Source: Metabacillus malikii
GTDB taxonomy: Bacteria; Bacillota; Bacilli; Bacillales; Bacillaceae
Length of the DNA: 64,000 nucleotides
NCBI RefSeq assembly: GCF_030813355.1
Contig: NZ_JAUSUD010000004.1
Span: forward strand, 1-64,000
Direction: 5' to 3'
A model generated the notes under the pieces. It made no database searches. It was not told the origin of the DNA and saw only the letters and a program-made list of their open reading frames with translations. Positions 27,211-36,651 of the stretch are shown in pieces (the first letter of the stretch is position 1; the number at the start of each line of letters is the position of its first letter). Position numbers and translations under genes: made by a program.

Positions 27211-27375
27211 ATGCTTAAATATATTATGATATTGCTTATCTTTATTGTAATCTACGCTTTGGAAGCACCTAAACTTATTAAGAACAAGGAAAAGAAAGAA
27301 TTATTAGTCTTCTCGTTCTTATTAATAGTAGGATTAAGTTTAAGTTTTGTTGCAGTTCTACAAGGATTTATGTAA
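27211..27375 (+). CDS. germinant receptor D-type small membrane protein (54 aa)
   Basis: A 54-residue protein with two membrane helices (residues 3-18 and 32-50) joined by a short basic loop, KLIKNKEKKE. A GGAGTAGGA site precedes the ATG. Small two-helix D proteins encoded in receptor operons have been reported to modulate germinant receptor activity in Bacillus spores; size, topology and place at the end of the operon fit. The name is by analogy, as these proteins show little sequence conservation. A long-looped terminator follows. Confidence 0.7.
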   Translation: MLKYIMILLIFIVIYALEAPKLIKNKEKKELLVFSFLLIVGLSLSFVAVLQGFM

Positions 27376-27391
27376 TTTAAGGCTTTTTGCA

Positions 27392-27470
27392 TTAATGGGT
27401 CTCTCCCTCTCAAACAATCACTGTTCGTGTGATTCATGCTATGTAACAACCGAGAAGCGAGACCTATTAA
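27392..27470. terminator. long-looped bidirectional terminator
   Basis: TTAATGGGTCTC and GAGACCTATTAA (one mismatch) enclose 55 bases holding an inner AATCAC/GTGATT-type stem. It lies between the convergent ger and DUF4129 operons with T-rich tracts on both sides. Confidence 0.65.
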
Positions 27471-27475
27471 TTTTA

Positions 27476-28807
27476 TTATTCTTTTAGTAACTCAAAAATA
27501 GCTCTAACATTTTTAAGATCTTGAGTACTTAACATTTGGTTGCTATATCTAGCTTTTCCATAGCTGTCCAACAAGGTGATTACTTCCGGTTTCATACTAT
27601 CAATTTCATTAATTATTTCGGTTAAAGTTTCGGTTGATGTGTTTGTTCGTTTATATTGATAACCGTGATGAAGGATTTGCTCCTTTACTAGTTGTTGGTA
27701 TACATATCTGACTTTCTCCCTTTCAGTTAAGTTCTCCCACTTTTGTCGTCGTTGAGTAAATGGTTTAAAAAATAGCTTAGTTACCTTTTCTTTTGTGTCT
27801 TTTTGAAGTTTCTTTATATCAATTAGACTTTCTTTTTCATCAATATACACAAGTCCATTCTCACTATTATGATTGCTTAATTGAAGTAATTGTCCTACTC
27901 GATTCATAAGCCATTGGTATGAGGTCTTTATTAAGCGCATAACCTTCTTTCCTCCATACACAATTAACATAATACAAATGACTGTTCCAATAATGTAAAA
28001 GGCAATATACATTATTTTCTCTAGTATTACGATAATTGTGGATGGCTCTCCTCTCTCAAGTACTGGGAAAGATTGTTCAGTTGCTGGAGGAGACTGTTGT
28101 ATTGATTCTTCGTCACTTTCAAAAAATGAGAGAAACCACAGGAGTCCGGAAATGAATAACGAAAATCCCTGAACGATAACATACTTAACAATGCCAAAGC
28201 TTGTTATGAGTGTTACGATACCGATCATTCCTAAAAGATATAGGGAATTTTTTTGCTTTATGGCCTTTGATACAATTGGTTTATTATTCTTTGCTAAGGT
28301 TGAAGCCTTTAACACTCCGCTATTTGATAAAAATAATGTAGTAATAATGAAAATTAACCCAGACCATGTTATCACAGGTATGTAGGGGGTAAGGACGCCG
28401 AAATATTGATAAGTGAAATACGCTAGAAAATATACTGGAAAGCCTAAGACCCATAATAAATAAGGGGTAAGCACTTTATCTGCAGCAATAACATGGTAAT
28501 ATCTACCTCGAATGAATACTAAGCAATGTACAAATGACAACATCAAAATAGTGAAAAATTGATTATTGAATAGTAGCGTAATTGGGATACTTGTAAGAAA
28601 CATTAAAACAGTTAGGAAGAACCTTGTTTTAGCTTTTTCATGAATAACACTTGAACTCAAGAAACCAATGATAAAAAGTAGCGGTAAAATAAGTAGCCAG
28701 ATTCCCATTTTATTAGATACAAAAAGAATCCCAACTAGTAGTAGAATTGGTAGGATTAATATAAATTCGATTATTGCAAAATATACTTTTTTAAAAGATA
28801 TTGCCAT
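27476..28807 (-). CDS. DUF4129-type membrane protein of a MoxR/DUF58 operon
   Basis: About 443 residues. Six or so N-terminal helices (residues 5-225), another helix near 270-290, and a C-terminal soluble region with the DUF4129 pattern REKVRYVYQQLVKEQILHHG. The related B. subtilis protein (YebA) carries a transglutaminase core between the membrane part and DUF4129. Here that core is missing: no Cys-His-Asp arrangement is visible and the protein is some 300 residues shorter. The ATG at 28807 has GGAGGT seven bases upstream. Last gene of the operon, five bases after the DUF58 gene. Confidence 0.8.
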   Translation of the reverse strand: MAISFKKVYFAIIEFILILPILLLVGILFVSNKMGIWLLILPLLFIIGFLSSSVIHEKAKTRFFLTVLMFLTSIPITLLFNNQFFTILMLSFVHCLVFIRGRYYHVIAADKVLTPYLLWVLGFPVYFLAYFTYQYFGVLTPYIPVITWSGLIFIITTLFLSNSGVLKASTLAKNNKPIVSKAIKQKNSLYLLGMIGIVTLITSFGIVKYVIVQGFSLFISGLLWFLSFFESDEESIQQSPPATEQSFPVLERGEPSTIIVILEKIMYIAFYIIGTVICIMLIVYGGKKVMRLIKTSYQWLMNRVGQLLQLSNHNSENGLVYIDEKESLIDIKKLQKDTKEKVTKLFFKPFTQRRQKWENLTEREKVRYVYQQLVKEQILHHGYQYKRTNTSTETLTEIINEIDSMKPEVITLLDSYGKARYSNQMLSTQDLKNVRAIFELLKE

Positions 28808-28812
28808 CGATT

Positions 28813-29940
28813 TTACCTCCAATTTGCTTGTTGTGGTAAGTCATGTTGCTCAGAAACGATGAGTATTTCAATTTTGTTACCGTGATGCTCAAGTTTACGA
28901 ATAGTTTCCTGCATACTGTCCGTTAATATGGAAGTAATGATGAGAACATCGGTGTCTTTTAGATTTTGAGTTTCTTCTTGAAAGAAGCGATTAAAACTGA
29001 TGCTTTTATCCATGCTAAGCTTAGCCATCGTATCATATATAGAGGTTAAATGTTGTTGTCCATTACTAGCTTCTATCCGTATGGGTGTCTTATGGTTCGT
29101 TACCTGGCCGGATCCGAACGGTTCTACTAGATATGAATTACAAGCAAACCCTGTAGACATCCCATTAGAGATCGTATAATGGGCAAGTGATGCTGCAAAG
29201 GAAATAGCCTTTTCTATTAATTCTGGCTTCTGAATTGGCAGCCAAATATCTTCTGTATCGTCAAAATTCACATATATTATTAACTCATGGTCTGCTGTAG
29301 TATCTCGTTTATTAACTTGCAAGCTGTTCGTACGCGCAGTAGCTTTCCAATTAACAGTATTCATTGAATCGCCATACGTATAGTTTCTTATCCCTGCTAA
29401 AGTGAACGGGTCATCGATTATCCATCTTTTCACAAGGATGTCTCCAAGCCAACTACGTGAAGGTAAGGGAATTTCGTCAATTGAAATGATTTCTGGATAG
29501 ACAATTATAGCTGTTTTTGACTCTACGTAATGAAACGTTTCTCCTAGGCCTAGAACATCACCTATTGTCAGTGAAACAGAGGTTAACTCATAAAATCCTC
29601 GTTTCTGACAACGGATTTTATGTCTTCTAGTAATTTTTTGAAATGGCAAAAGGCTAAATAGCGTTCGATGAAACTCATCACTGTGTTCTTCCTTCTGGAT
29701 ATCATGTCTGTTCAAAAACTTTAATTGTTTATGAATCTTTGATTCTAGTCTGAGCCATGGAATAGGTAATATTTTATTATTTGAGATTTTGTCAACTAGT
29801 TCAATTTCCTCTCCCGCAAACACAGCATCTTTATTAAAATATCGGTCATATTCAATTTTTGCTAATCCCCACCTATTAAAAATATAGCTTTGTACAGCAG
29901 CGATTACGCAAGTGATAAAAATAAACCAAGCGATATTCAT
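28813..29940 (-). CDS. DUF58 domain protein
   Basis: A 375-residue protein with an N-terminal membrane helix and a C-terminal DUF58 domain, which has a von Willebrand A-like fold. The signature IRNYTYGDSMNTVNWKATAR lies near residue 205. The MIDAS residues are not evident. DUF58 proteins are usual partners of MoxR ATPases, and the gene starts directly after the moxR stop codon. Role unknown in detail; MoxR systems are thought to assemble or activate partner proteins. Confidence 0.87.
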   Translation of the reverse strand: MNIAWFIFITCVIAAVQSYIFNRWGLAKIEYDRYFNKDAVFAGEEIELVDKISNNKILPIPWLRLESKIHKQLKFLNRHDIQKEEHSDEFHRTLFSLLPFQKITRRHKIRCQKRGFYELTSVSLTIGDVLGLGETFHYVESKTAIIVYPEIISIDEIPLPSRSWLGDILVKRWIIDDPFTLAGIRNYTYGDSMNTVNWKATARTNSLQVNKRDTTADHELIIYVNFDDTEDIWLPIQKPELIEKAISFAASLAHYTISNGMSTGFACNSYLVEPFGSGQVTNHKTPIRIEASNGQQHLTSIYDTMAKLSMDKSISFNRFFQEETQNLKDTDVLIITSILTDSMQETIRKLEHHGNKIEILIVSEQHDLPQQANWR

Positions 29941-30912
29941 TTACCGATGCTCACCTTTCATTAAAACATCCTCTGTAGGGACTGAAACTGAGTCAATGAT
30001 TTCATCAAGAATTTGCTCTACATCCGCTTGTTTCGCCCGTAACATTGATTTTAAAATAATTCGATGGCTTAAAACTGGTTTGATCATTGCTTTCACATCA
30101 TCGGGTGTAACATATTCTCTGCCATTTAATATAGCGATTACTTGTACGGCTTTTAACAAAGCTTGACTTCCTCGCGGGCTTACACCTAATTCAATTGATG
30201 GATGTGTTCTAGTCGATTCGATGATATTCATTATATATAGGAGAACATCATCGCTTACAAAAATACTAGAATATAAGTTTTGTGCAGCAAGTATTTCCTC
30301 TTTCTCAATAATAGCCTCAATTTCGATTAATGGGTTCGATTCTTTAAATCGTTTTAAAATATGTAATCCTTCTTCCTTAGTTGGATACCCAAGTCGTATC
30401 TTTAGTAAAAAGCGATCAAGCTGCGCTTCTGGTAATGGGAATGTTCCTTGGTTTTCTACAGGATTTTGTGTTGCAATAACCATAAAAGGGCGATGCAATA
30501 TATGAGTCTCACCGTCGATTGTCGTTTGTCCTTCCTCCATACATTCAAGTAAACTTGATTGTGTACGTGGGGTTGCCCGGTTTAATTCATCTGCAAGGAC
30601 AATATTTGAAAAAATTGGTCCCCTCTTAAACTCAAACAATCCATCTTTCTGATTGTACACATTCATTCCAGTCACGTCAGTTGGCAACAAATCAGGTGTA
30701 AATTGAATTCGATTAAATGAACAAGATAATGATTTTGCTAGTGTTTTTGCTAATAATGTTTTTCCTGTACCAGGAACATCCTCTAAAAGAACGTGACCTG
30801 ATGAAATAAGTGCTACAATTAGATGATTTATTTGCTCATCCTTTCCTATCACTACTTTTTGAATTGTATTCTTTAATTTTTCAGCAAGATGTTGGATATC
30901 AGATAAATTCAT
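29941..30912 (-). CDS. MoxR family AAA+ ATPase
   Basis: A 323-residue AAA_3 ATPase. Walker A is EDVPGTGKT near residue 44, Walker B is IVLADELNR near 107, and sensor 1 is VIATQNP near 148. The lid domain shows SPRGSQALLKAVQ. It heads a three-gene operon with DUF58 and DUF4129 proteins, the common MoxR arrangement (yeaC-yeaD-yebA in B. subtilis). Start ATG with an AAGGGGAC ribosome site. Expected to act as a chaperone-like unfoldase at the membrane. Confidence 0.92.
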   Translation of the reverse strand: MNLSDIQHLAEKLKNTIQKVVIGKDEQINHLIVALISSGHVLLEDVPGTGKTLLAKTLAKSLSCSFNRIQFTPDLLPTDVTGMNVYNQKDGLFEFKRGPIFSNIVLADELNRATPRTQSSLLECMEEGQTTIDGETHILHRPFMVIATQNPVENQGTFPLPEAQLDRFLLKIRLGYPTKEEGLHILKRFKESNPLIEIEAIIEKEEILAAQNLYSSIFVSDDVLLYIMNIIESTRTHPSIELGVSPRGSQALLKAVQVIAILNGREYVTPDDVKAMIKPVLSHRIILKSMLRAKQADVEQILDEIIDSVSVPTEDVLMKGEHR

Positions 30913-31079
30913 AACAATGTCCCCTTTTAGTTTAAAGAATCTTTCTTTGCAATCGCTACCATTTTCTTATAAGTCTATTTTACTTAAAATATGGAGAAAT
31001 GACAGTATTTTCTATTGAGGAGGAATAAGCTTAGTGAGAAAGAGTATGTACACATGTAAGGAGAATTAATTATGTAGTT

Positions 31080-31119
31080 AAAAAGACTGATTCCTTACAT
31101 ACAGGATAATCAGTCTTTT
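31080..31119 (-). terminator. terminator after the binding-lipoprotein gene
   Basis: AAAAAGACTGATT pairs with AATCAGTCTTTT around a loop of about 15 bases that itself contains CCT/AGG; T-rich flank on the minus strand. Confidence 0.75.
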
Positions 31120-31137
31120 CGATACTTTAATAACCAT

Positions 31138-32811
31138 CTAATTAGCTTCTTCTCTAAGTTTAACTTTTCTTTTCACTGATTCAGTAATGATATTTTCATA
31201 TTGTTGTGAATCTAAGGTTTTGAATTCTTTAATGTAGGCCTCCCATTCCTTTTCAAAATCCTCTGGTTTCGCTAAAGCAATCTTTGGAAAGGAACTTTTT
31301 AGTAATGCTTCAGCCTGTTGCTCATACATCTGTGCAGGTGAGCCTTGTTGAATAGGGGTATCCCATGCTGGATACCATGGCCTATCTTCAGGTTCTGAAA
31401 ATAAGTCTGTAAAAACAGTTAAATGATATGCTTTTAAAAACTCGTTATCAGTCTTGTCATAATCTAATATAGCAACTTCAGGCTGATTGCGCGGTTCCCA
31501 TGAATTCCCATCCTCATAAACGCCTTCACCACGTGGCCAAATCCATTCAAAATAAGTAAATCCAAATTCATCTCTAAAATTTTGGTCTGAGGTAAGGGCC
31601 ATTTGTTCTTTTGTCCGATAGTAGCGACCATTTTCACCGATTTCAAACGTTTCTCCTTCAATACCCCAATTTATTAATTTCTGAGTCTCTTCTTTTGCCA
31701 TATGATCTAAAAATTTAATGATTTTTATTCGTTCCTCATCTGTTGTGCTAACAGTAATGCCTAGACCCGGTGAGGCAACAAAGGATGACGGGTCCATATA
31801 TTGATCCTTAATATTAGCATCAAAGACAATGGGAAAAGCCATATATTCTTTATAGGGGTCATCTCCATTTTTTAATTTCTCCATTGCAGGTTGTACTTGC
31901 CAATAATAGTCAAAGAAGCCTAATACCTGTCCAGACGCAATCTTTGCTAAATACTCATCATAAGTCTGAGTAAATGATTCTCGATCAAACAGGCCTATGT
32001 TATTAATTTCATTAATTTTTCTTAACCACTTTTTTGTTATTTCTTTATCAGCATATACTTTAGCTTCGTGCGTCTCCATATCAACATATATCTCTCCATC
32101 ATTTGGATACCCTGCTAAATGCATCGGAGCATTTGAAAATGCAAAAAATCGCCAATCATATGTTAAAGCAGTAAAGCCAATCGTTTCATTCCCATTAATT
32201 AGTTTAATTTTATTATAGTATTCTTCTATTATTGCAAAGTACTCATCTAATGTTTTAGGATTTGGGTAACCCATATCTTTTAGGACACGACGCTGGATCC
32301 AGAAGGCCCCTTGCAGTACATTAGGGGGTGCTGCATATCCATGATCTGCTCCAGAGGGAATCACATAAATATTCCCATCATCACGCTTCATTAAGTCTAA
32401 ATAAGGTCCATATAGTTTTTTAATATTAGGTGCATGTTCTTCGATTAGGTCATTTAATGGAATATATGCTCCTGCATCAATCATAGCATCAGTTGATTCC
32501 TGTGCATTCATAAGGTCGGGGTATTGACCACTAGCAATCATTGTCCCTACTTTAATGTTAACATCTCCTACTATGTGCTCAATATCAAAATTAATACCTG
32601 TTTCGTCTTCAAACATTTTTCCAATCTTTGTTTCACTTGTGTTTATATCCTTCCCTGGTGTAAAACCGTTAAAGAATGTAAAGGTAACAACATCTTCATG
32701 TTCTGAAGTCTCACTATCACTGCTCCCTATAAAGACATTATTTTGACATCCGGTATTCGTAAAAATGAGAGCTAGTAACAAAACTGAAATGTTAATTTTA
32801 ACTTTGTGCAT
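31138..32811 (-). CDS. orphan extracellular sugar-type binding lipoprotein (LplA-like)
   Basis: A 557-residue family 1 solute-binding protein of the LplA/YtcQ size class. The signal peptide ends at lipobox TNTGC with the cysteine at residue 22. Such proteins normally serve ABC importers of oligosaccharides together with two permeases (LplB/LplC type). None is present here. It is downstream of a YesN/YesM-type two-component system on the same strand, separated by 215 bases, with a cre-like site in the gap. It may supply ligand to a transporter encoded elsewhere or act as a sensor partner for the kinase. Ligand unknown. Confidence 0.85.
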   Translation of the reverse strand: MHKVKINISVLLLALIFTNTGCQNNVFIGSSDSETSEHEDVVTFTFFNGFTPGKDINTSETKIGKMFEDETGINFDIEHIVGDVNIKVGTMIASGQYPDLMNAQESTDAMIDAGAYIPLNDLIEEHAPNIKKLYGPYLDLMKRDDGNIYVIPSGADHGYAAPPNVLQGAFWIQRRVLKDMGYPNPKTLDEYFAIIEEYYNKIKLINGNETIGFTALTYDWRFFAFSNAPMHLAGYPNDGEIYVDMETHEAKVYADKEITKKWLRKINEINNIGLFDRESFTQTYDEYLAKIASGQVLGFFDYYWQVQPAMEKLKNGDDPYKEYMAFPIVFDANIKDQYMDPSSFVASPGLGITVSTTDEERIKIIKFLDHMAKEETQKLINWGIEGETFEIGENGRYYRTKEQMALTSDQNFRDEFGFTYFEWIWPRGEGVYEDGNSWEPRNQPEVAILDYDKTDNEFLKAYHLTVFTDLFSEPEDRPWYPAWDTPIQQGSPAQMYEQQAEALLKSSFPKIALAKPEDFEKEWEAYIKEFKTLDSQQYENIITESVKRKVKLREEAN

Positions 32812-32843
32812 TTTATTCCCCCTCTTTATATGACCGAATATAA

Positions 32844-32857
32844 CGTAAGCACTTTCA
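32844..32857 (-). promoter_or_regulatory. cre-like site upstream of the binding-lipoprotein gene
   Basis: Minus strand TGAAAGTGCTTACG compared with the CcpA consensus TGWAARCGNTNWCA gives two mismatches. It lies 33 bases before the start codon, where binding would block transcription. It suggests catabolite repression, in keeping with a sugar-binding protein. Confidence 0.4.
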
Positions 32858-33026
32858 TATTAAATTATTATCTATAAGTAATAAATTAATTTATTTCTTA
32901 TACAATATGTAGTCTTTGCACCATTTTATAGATTAGCCTATAGACATACATATAGCTGCACTGCTAAAGAAATCTAAACACAACAATTCTATAGCCATTT
33001 ACAAAACTGCTGAATCTATCACCTTA

Positions 33027-34772
33027 TTACTTATATTCTTGATAAGGTAGTTTAATTTGCAGGGTCGTGCCATGTCCTTGTTTCGAAATAATCTTTAAAT
33101 CGAATTGATTTTGATAATGCAGTTTAAAGCGATAAAAAACATTTTTCATTCCTACGTGTTCTCCTGTAAAGTTCTCATCATGAAAGGATTGCATAATTTC
33201 ATTATACTTCTTAGTATCTATACCTACCCCATTATCACTTATCGTACAGAGGATATTATCCTCAAAACGTTTTATTTTCACTTCAATTACACCGTCTGCC
33301 TTAAGCGGTTCGATACCATGAATGCTAGCATTCTCTACAAACGGTATCAATGACATATTAGGAATTAAACAATTTAGTGTACTTTCATCTACATCAAAGG
33401 TGTACGTCATTTTTTCATCAAAACGGTAGTGTTGGATTTCTAAAAAACTATTAATAACTTGAAGTTCTTCCTTGACCGTTACCCAATCCTTGCCCCAAAT
33501 AAACGATCTCCGTAGTAATTTTGCTAAATTATGAATAATATTGGATGTTTCCTTTTCTTCCTTAATTAAACTTCTCATTCGGATTGTTTCTAGTACATTA
33601 AAAAGAAAATGTGGATTTATTTGACTTTGTAAAGCACTTAGTTGGGCTTGCTTCCTTTGTAAGTCTAAATCCTTTTTTTGAATGCTTGCAACATAAACAT
33701 CGTTAATTAGCCCTTTTATTTTTAGGGACATTCGGTTAAATCCGCTTGTTAGAGCTCCAATCTCATCTTTATACTCTTTTCCTTCAATAATCTCAAAACT
33801 TTGGGCTTCCAATTTTCTCATATGTTTTAAAACATTTGAAAGTCGATGATGTATATTCCTTGTAATGAGTATGATTAATAATGAAGGTAATATAATATTT
33901 ATCAGGGCAAAATAGATTATAAATTTTCTAGATGATTTAACGTCTTCTAGTAATTTATCCTCCGTAATAGCTCCAACGACTTTCCAATTATTCATATGTT
34001 GTTGTGGAAATTGTTCTGTGATAAAGAGCATTTCCTTAGGAAAGGAGTTTTCACTGAAACTATGTTTCTCGTTTTGCCAATCAATATTTTTATTTGTCGT
34101 ATATTCTATATTTCCATTGCTATTGATTAGATAGACATCCCCTTGGAATGTCACGTTATGAAAGATACGCTCAATTGAAGACATGTTTAAATCTATTTTT
34201 ATTATTTTCTCTTTTTCATTACTTTTAGAGTAGCCTAATTCTCTTATTACACTAAATGTATTTAGACTTCCATCTTCTCCGGTTGTTCTAGTTACAATTG
34301 GATACATGCTATTAACCTGGTTCATTTTCTTATACCAATTTGTTTGTTTAATTTCATTTGTAGTTTTGTTAATCCCACCAGCAAAGATGACGGTATCATT
34401 ATCTGTGTATAAAGAAATTGAGTGGATTGTTGAGTAAATAGGTGTATATTTGTTTATATCTCGAAAGAAAGAGTTATAAGCTAAGATAAATTCAATATCA
34501 TTCTCATATTCATGTTCTAAAAACGAGTAAAGTAGATTATCTGTATATAAAAAGGAAGAAACACCAACGGCATCATCTATTCCTTGGCGAAAGTCATTAG
34601 CCATTTGTTCAATAGCAAGAGACAAATCATTGATTTTTTGTGTACGAACATTTGATGTTGTAACTTGATAAAATATTATATTTGTTAGTAGGACTGGAAT
34701 AAACACAGCAAGAATATAAACAATTAATAATTTATTCTTTAGTTTAACATTGTTAATGTGAAATCTTTTCAT
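33027..34772 (-). CDS. YesM-type sensor histidine kinase
   Basis: A 581-residue membrane kinase. Helix 1 lies at about residues 14-36, an extracytoplasmic Cache-like sensor of about 250 residues follows, helix 2 is near 285-305, then HAMP and the His_kinase domain. The phospho-acceptor is His in QINPHFLFN near residue 385. The ATPase N box is FVENASIHG and the G box DNGVGID. These kinases pair with AraC-type regulators and often control sugar uptake genes. Its ATG overlaps the regulator stop by four bases. The next gene encodes an orphan binding lipoprotein. Confidence 0.9.
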   Translation of the reverse strand: MKRFHINNVKLKNKLLIVYILAVFIPVLLTNIIFYQVTTSNVRTQKINDLSLAIEQMANDFRQGIDDAVGVSSFLYTDNLLYSFLEHEYENDIEFILAYNSFFRDINKYTPIYSTIHSISLYTDNDTVIFAGGINKTTNEIKQTNWYKKMNQVNSMYPIVTRTTGEDGSLNTFSVIRELGYSKSNEKEKIIKIDLNMSSIERIFHNVTFQGDVYLINSNGNIEYTTNKNIDWQNEKHSFSENSFPKEMLFITEQFPQQHMNNWKVVGAITEDKLLEDVKSSRKFIIYFALINIILPSLLIILITRNIHHRLSNVLKHMRKLEAQSFEIIEGKEYKDEIGALTSGFNRMSLKIKGLINDVYVASIQKKDLDLQRKQAQLSALQSQINPHFLFNVLETIRMRSLIKEEKETSNIIHNLAKLLRRSFIWGKDWVTVKEELQVINSFLEIQHYRFDEKMTYTFDVDESTLNCLIPNMSLIPFVENASIHGIEPLKADGVIEVKIKRFEDNILCTISDNGVGIDTKKYNEIMQSFHDENFTGEHVGMKNVFYRFKLHYQNQFDLKIISKQGHGTTLQIKLPYQEYK

Positions 34773-36328
34773 CTTATCGTTTTACTTCTTTCAAGTTGAT
34801 TTTTCATATGATTACGACGATATTTACTAGGAGTTATCCCCTCTTTTTTCTCAAATTGTGTAACAAAATAATCCGGATTGGAAAACCCTACAGATTCAGA
34901 TACTTCATATATTTTTTTATCTGTTTGCCTGAGAAGCTTTTTAGCATGTTCAATTCTCAATTGTAAATAGTAATCCTTGAAGTAAATTCCATATGTTTTT
35001 TTGAAAAGCTGTCCCATATAGACTGGGTTCATGAAAAATATATTTGCTATCTCCTTAAGAGTTAAATTTTCATGGTAATGTCTATCAATATATTTTTTAA
35101 CATGATAAATACTGTTTGATGCATTGTGTTTATTTAATTGAGCAATCTGTTCGGATGCTTCTAATATAAACTTAACGAATAGGTCCTTTAATTGCTCTAA
35201 CGTTAGTCCATAATCAGCCCAGTGAAACATCTCGGTTATAGTAGAAAGCTCCTTTTCATTACCTTCAAGTGTTTTAATTGTTTTGACTACCTCATGCACA
35301 ATTCGATTAATTGAAGTACGAACTGCACTTTTTGCGAAATACCTATTTTTAAACTCTGTAAAAATAGATTCAATTGTATCAATAATAGCAGAGTGATTAT
35401 GTTCTTCAATCAATTCCATTAATTGAATTTCGAGATCTTGATTTAGCACCGTATAATTTATCGATTGGTTAAGCGTACTTTCAAATATAATAGGTACATT
35501 TGAGGGCATTAAAAATTTATATTGGGCTGCTACTTTAGCTGATTCATATGATTCATCTAGTTTAGTGAATTCATGCACAGTTTTTCCAACATATATCGAA
35601 ACTTCATTATGAAAATGTGAGGATAGCTTCTTTTGCAAACCCTCTGATAAATCACATATCTTATGATTGAGCGTGGAGTGTGATGAAACGAAAATAAGTC
35701 CATATTCACTTTGGCTAAGTTGACAAATAAGGAAATATTCATTTTTTTCAAAAGTAACAGTACGATATAAAGCGTCTTTCATTTCAATTAAATCAACCGA
35801 ACTGTTATTGATTTCAATTATAAAGTAATTAAATCTTCTTAATTTTGTTAACCTGTATTTTAACTCTGGTAGTAAGTTATCTTGATTAGTTACGATTTCC
35901 TCATGTGAAGTTGTGATAATGTTATCTAGTAAATGTGTCTGTTTTTCGCTTTTTAGTAATTTATTTGATAGTTTGATTAATGTTTCTTCTAATTCTTCTT
36001 TTTCAATAGGTTTAAGTAAAAAATCATGTACGCCGTAGCGTACTGCTTGCTGTGCATATCGGAAGTCACTATATCCGCTAAGAATAATAAAACTAGGAGT
36101 TACATTCATTGTTTCAGTTGTTTTTTTGATAAGTTCTAAACCATCTAGAACAGGCATTTTTATATCCGTAATAACTACATCAGGTTGATTTGCAACAATG
36201 TATTCAAAAGCATCTTCACCATTGTCAGATTCAGCACAGACTTCAAAGCCGCACCCGTGCCAATCTATTAAGCTATGTAATCCTTTACGGACATAACGGT
36301 CATCATCTACTAAAAAGAGTTTTAACAC
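34769..36328 (-). CDS. YesN-type response regulator with AraC DNA-binding domain
   Basis: About 519 residues. The receiver domain is N-terminal with acidic residues 8-10 (DDD), phospho-acceptor Asp55 in VVITDIKMP and Lys in FLLKPI. A middle region of about 280 residues is followed by a C-terminal AraC/XylS double helix-turn-helix ending EGITPSKYRR. The GTG at 36328 is preferred over one at 36343 because TGGAGGT lies between them at the right spacing. It is the first gene of the regulator-kinase-lipoprotein set. Confidence 0.9.
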   Translation of the reverse strand: MLKLFLVDDDRYVRKGLHSLIDWHGCGFEVCAESDNGEDAFEYIVANQPDVVITDIKMPVLDGLELIKKTTETMNVTPSFIILSGYSDFRYAQQAVRYGVHDFLLKPIEKEELEETLIKLSNKLLKSEKQTHLLDNIITTSHEEIVTNQDNLLPELKYRLTKLRRFNYFIIEINNSSVDLIEMKDALYRTVTFEKNEYFLICQLSQSEYGLIFVSSHSTLNHKICDLSEGLQKKLSSHFHNEVSIYVGKTVHEFTKLDESYESAKVAAQYKFLMPSNVPIIFESTLNQSINYTVLNQDLEIQLMELIEEHNHSAIIDTIESIFTEFKNRYFAKSAVRTSINRIVHEVVKTIKTLEGNEKELSTITEMFHWADYGLTLEQLKDLFVKFILEASEQIAQLNKHNASNSIYHVKKYIDRHYHENLTLKEIANIFFMNPVYMGQLFKKTYGIYFKDYYLQLRIEHAKKLLRQTDKKIYEVSESVGFSNPDYFVTQFEKKEGITPSKYRRNHMKNQLERSKTIR

Positions 36329-36372
36329 AATAAATACCTCCACTATTAAAGGTGTTAGAAATAGGAGAACTG

Positions 36373-36386
36373 TGAATCCGTTTACA
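36373..36386 (+). promoter_or_regulatory. cre-like site upstream of the yesN-type gene
   Basis: TGAATCCGTTTACA matches TGWAARCGNTNWCA except at two central-left positions. It lies 45 bases before the regulator start. A second cre-like site before the lipoprotein gene of the same cluster makes CcpA control more believable. Confidence 0.35.
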
Positions 36387-36593
36387 TTTTTATCTGTGTG
36401 TTCATAGTATTTATATATAGTTATAGAATAAGTTTACCTAACTTTGTTTGTTTATTCAACTAACTATATATATTTTAATCTATTATCTATCTTCGTTTCA
36501 AGGAATATTAACGAATGATGATTTCGTGAAAATTTATACTGTTTACTTAGTTATTTCTTAGGTGAATTCTACTTTGAATCCGCATGTAGTAAA

Positions 36594-36631
36594 AAAAGCA
36601 CAACACTAAGTGATAACAGTGTTGTGCTTTT
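36594..36631 (-). terminator. SRP RNA terminator
   Basis: AAAAGCACAACACT and AGTGTTGTGCTTTT form a perfect 14-base stem with a ten-base loop, with seven T residues following on the minus strand. Confidence 0.85.
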
Positions 36632-36651
36632 CGTATATTTTGCATATGTAT

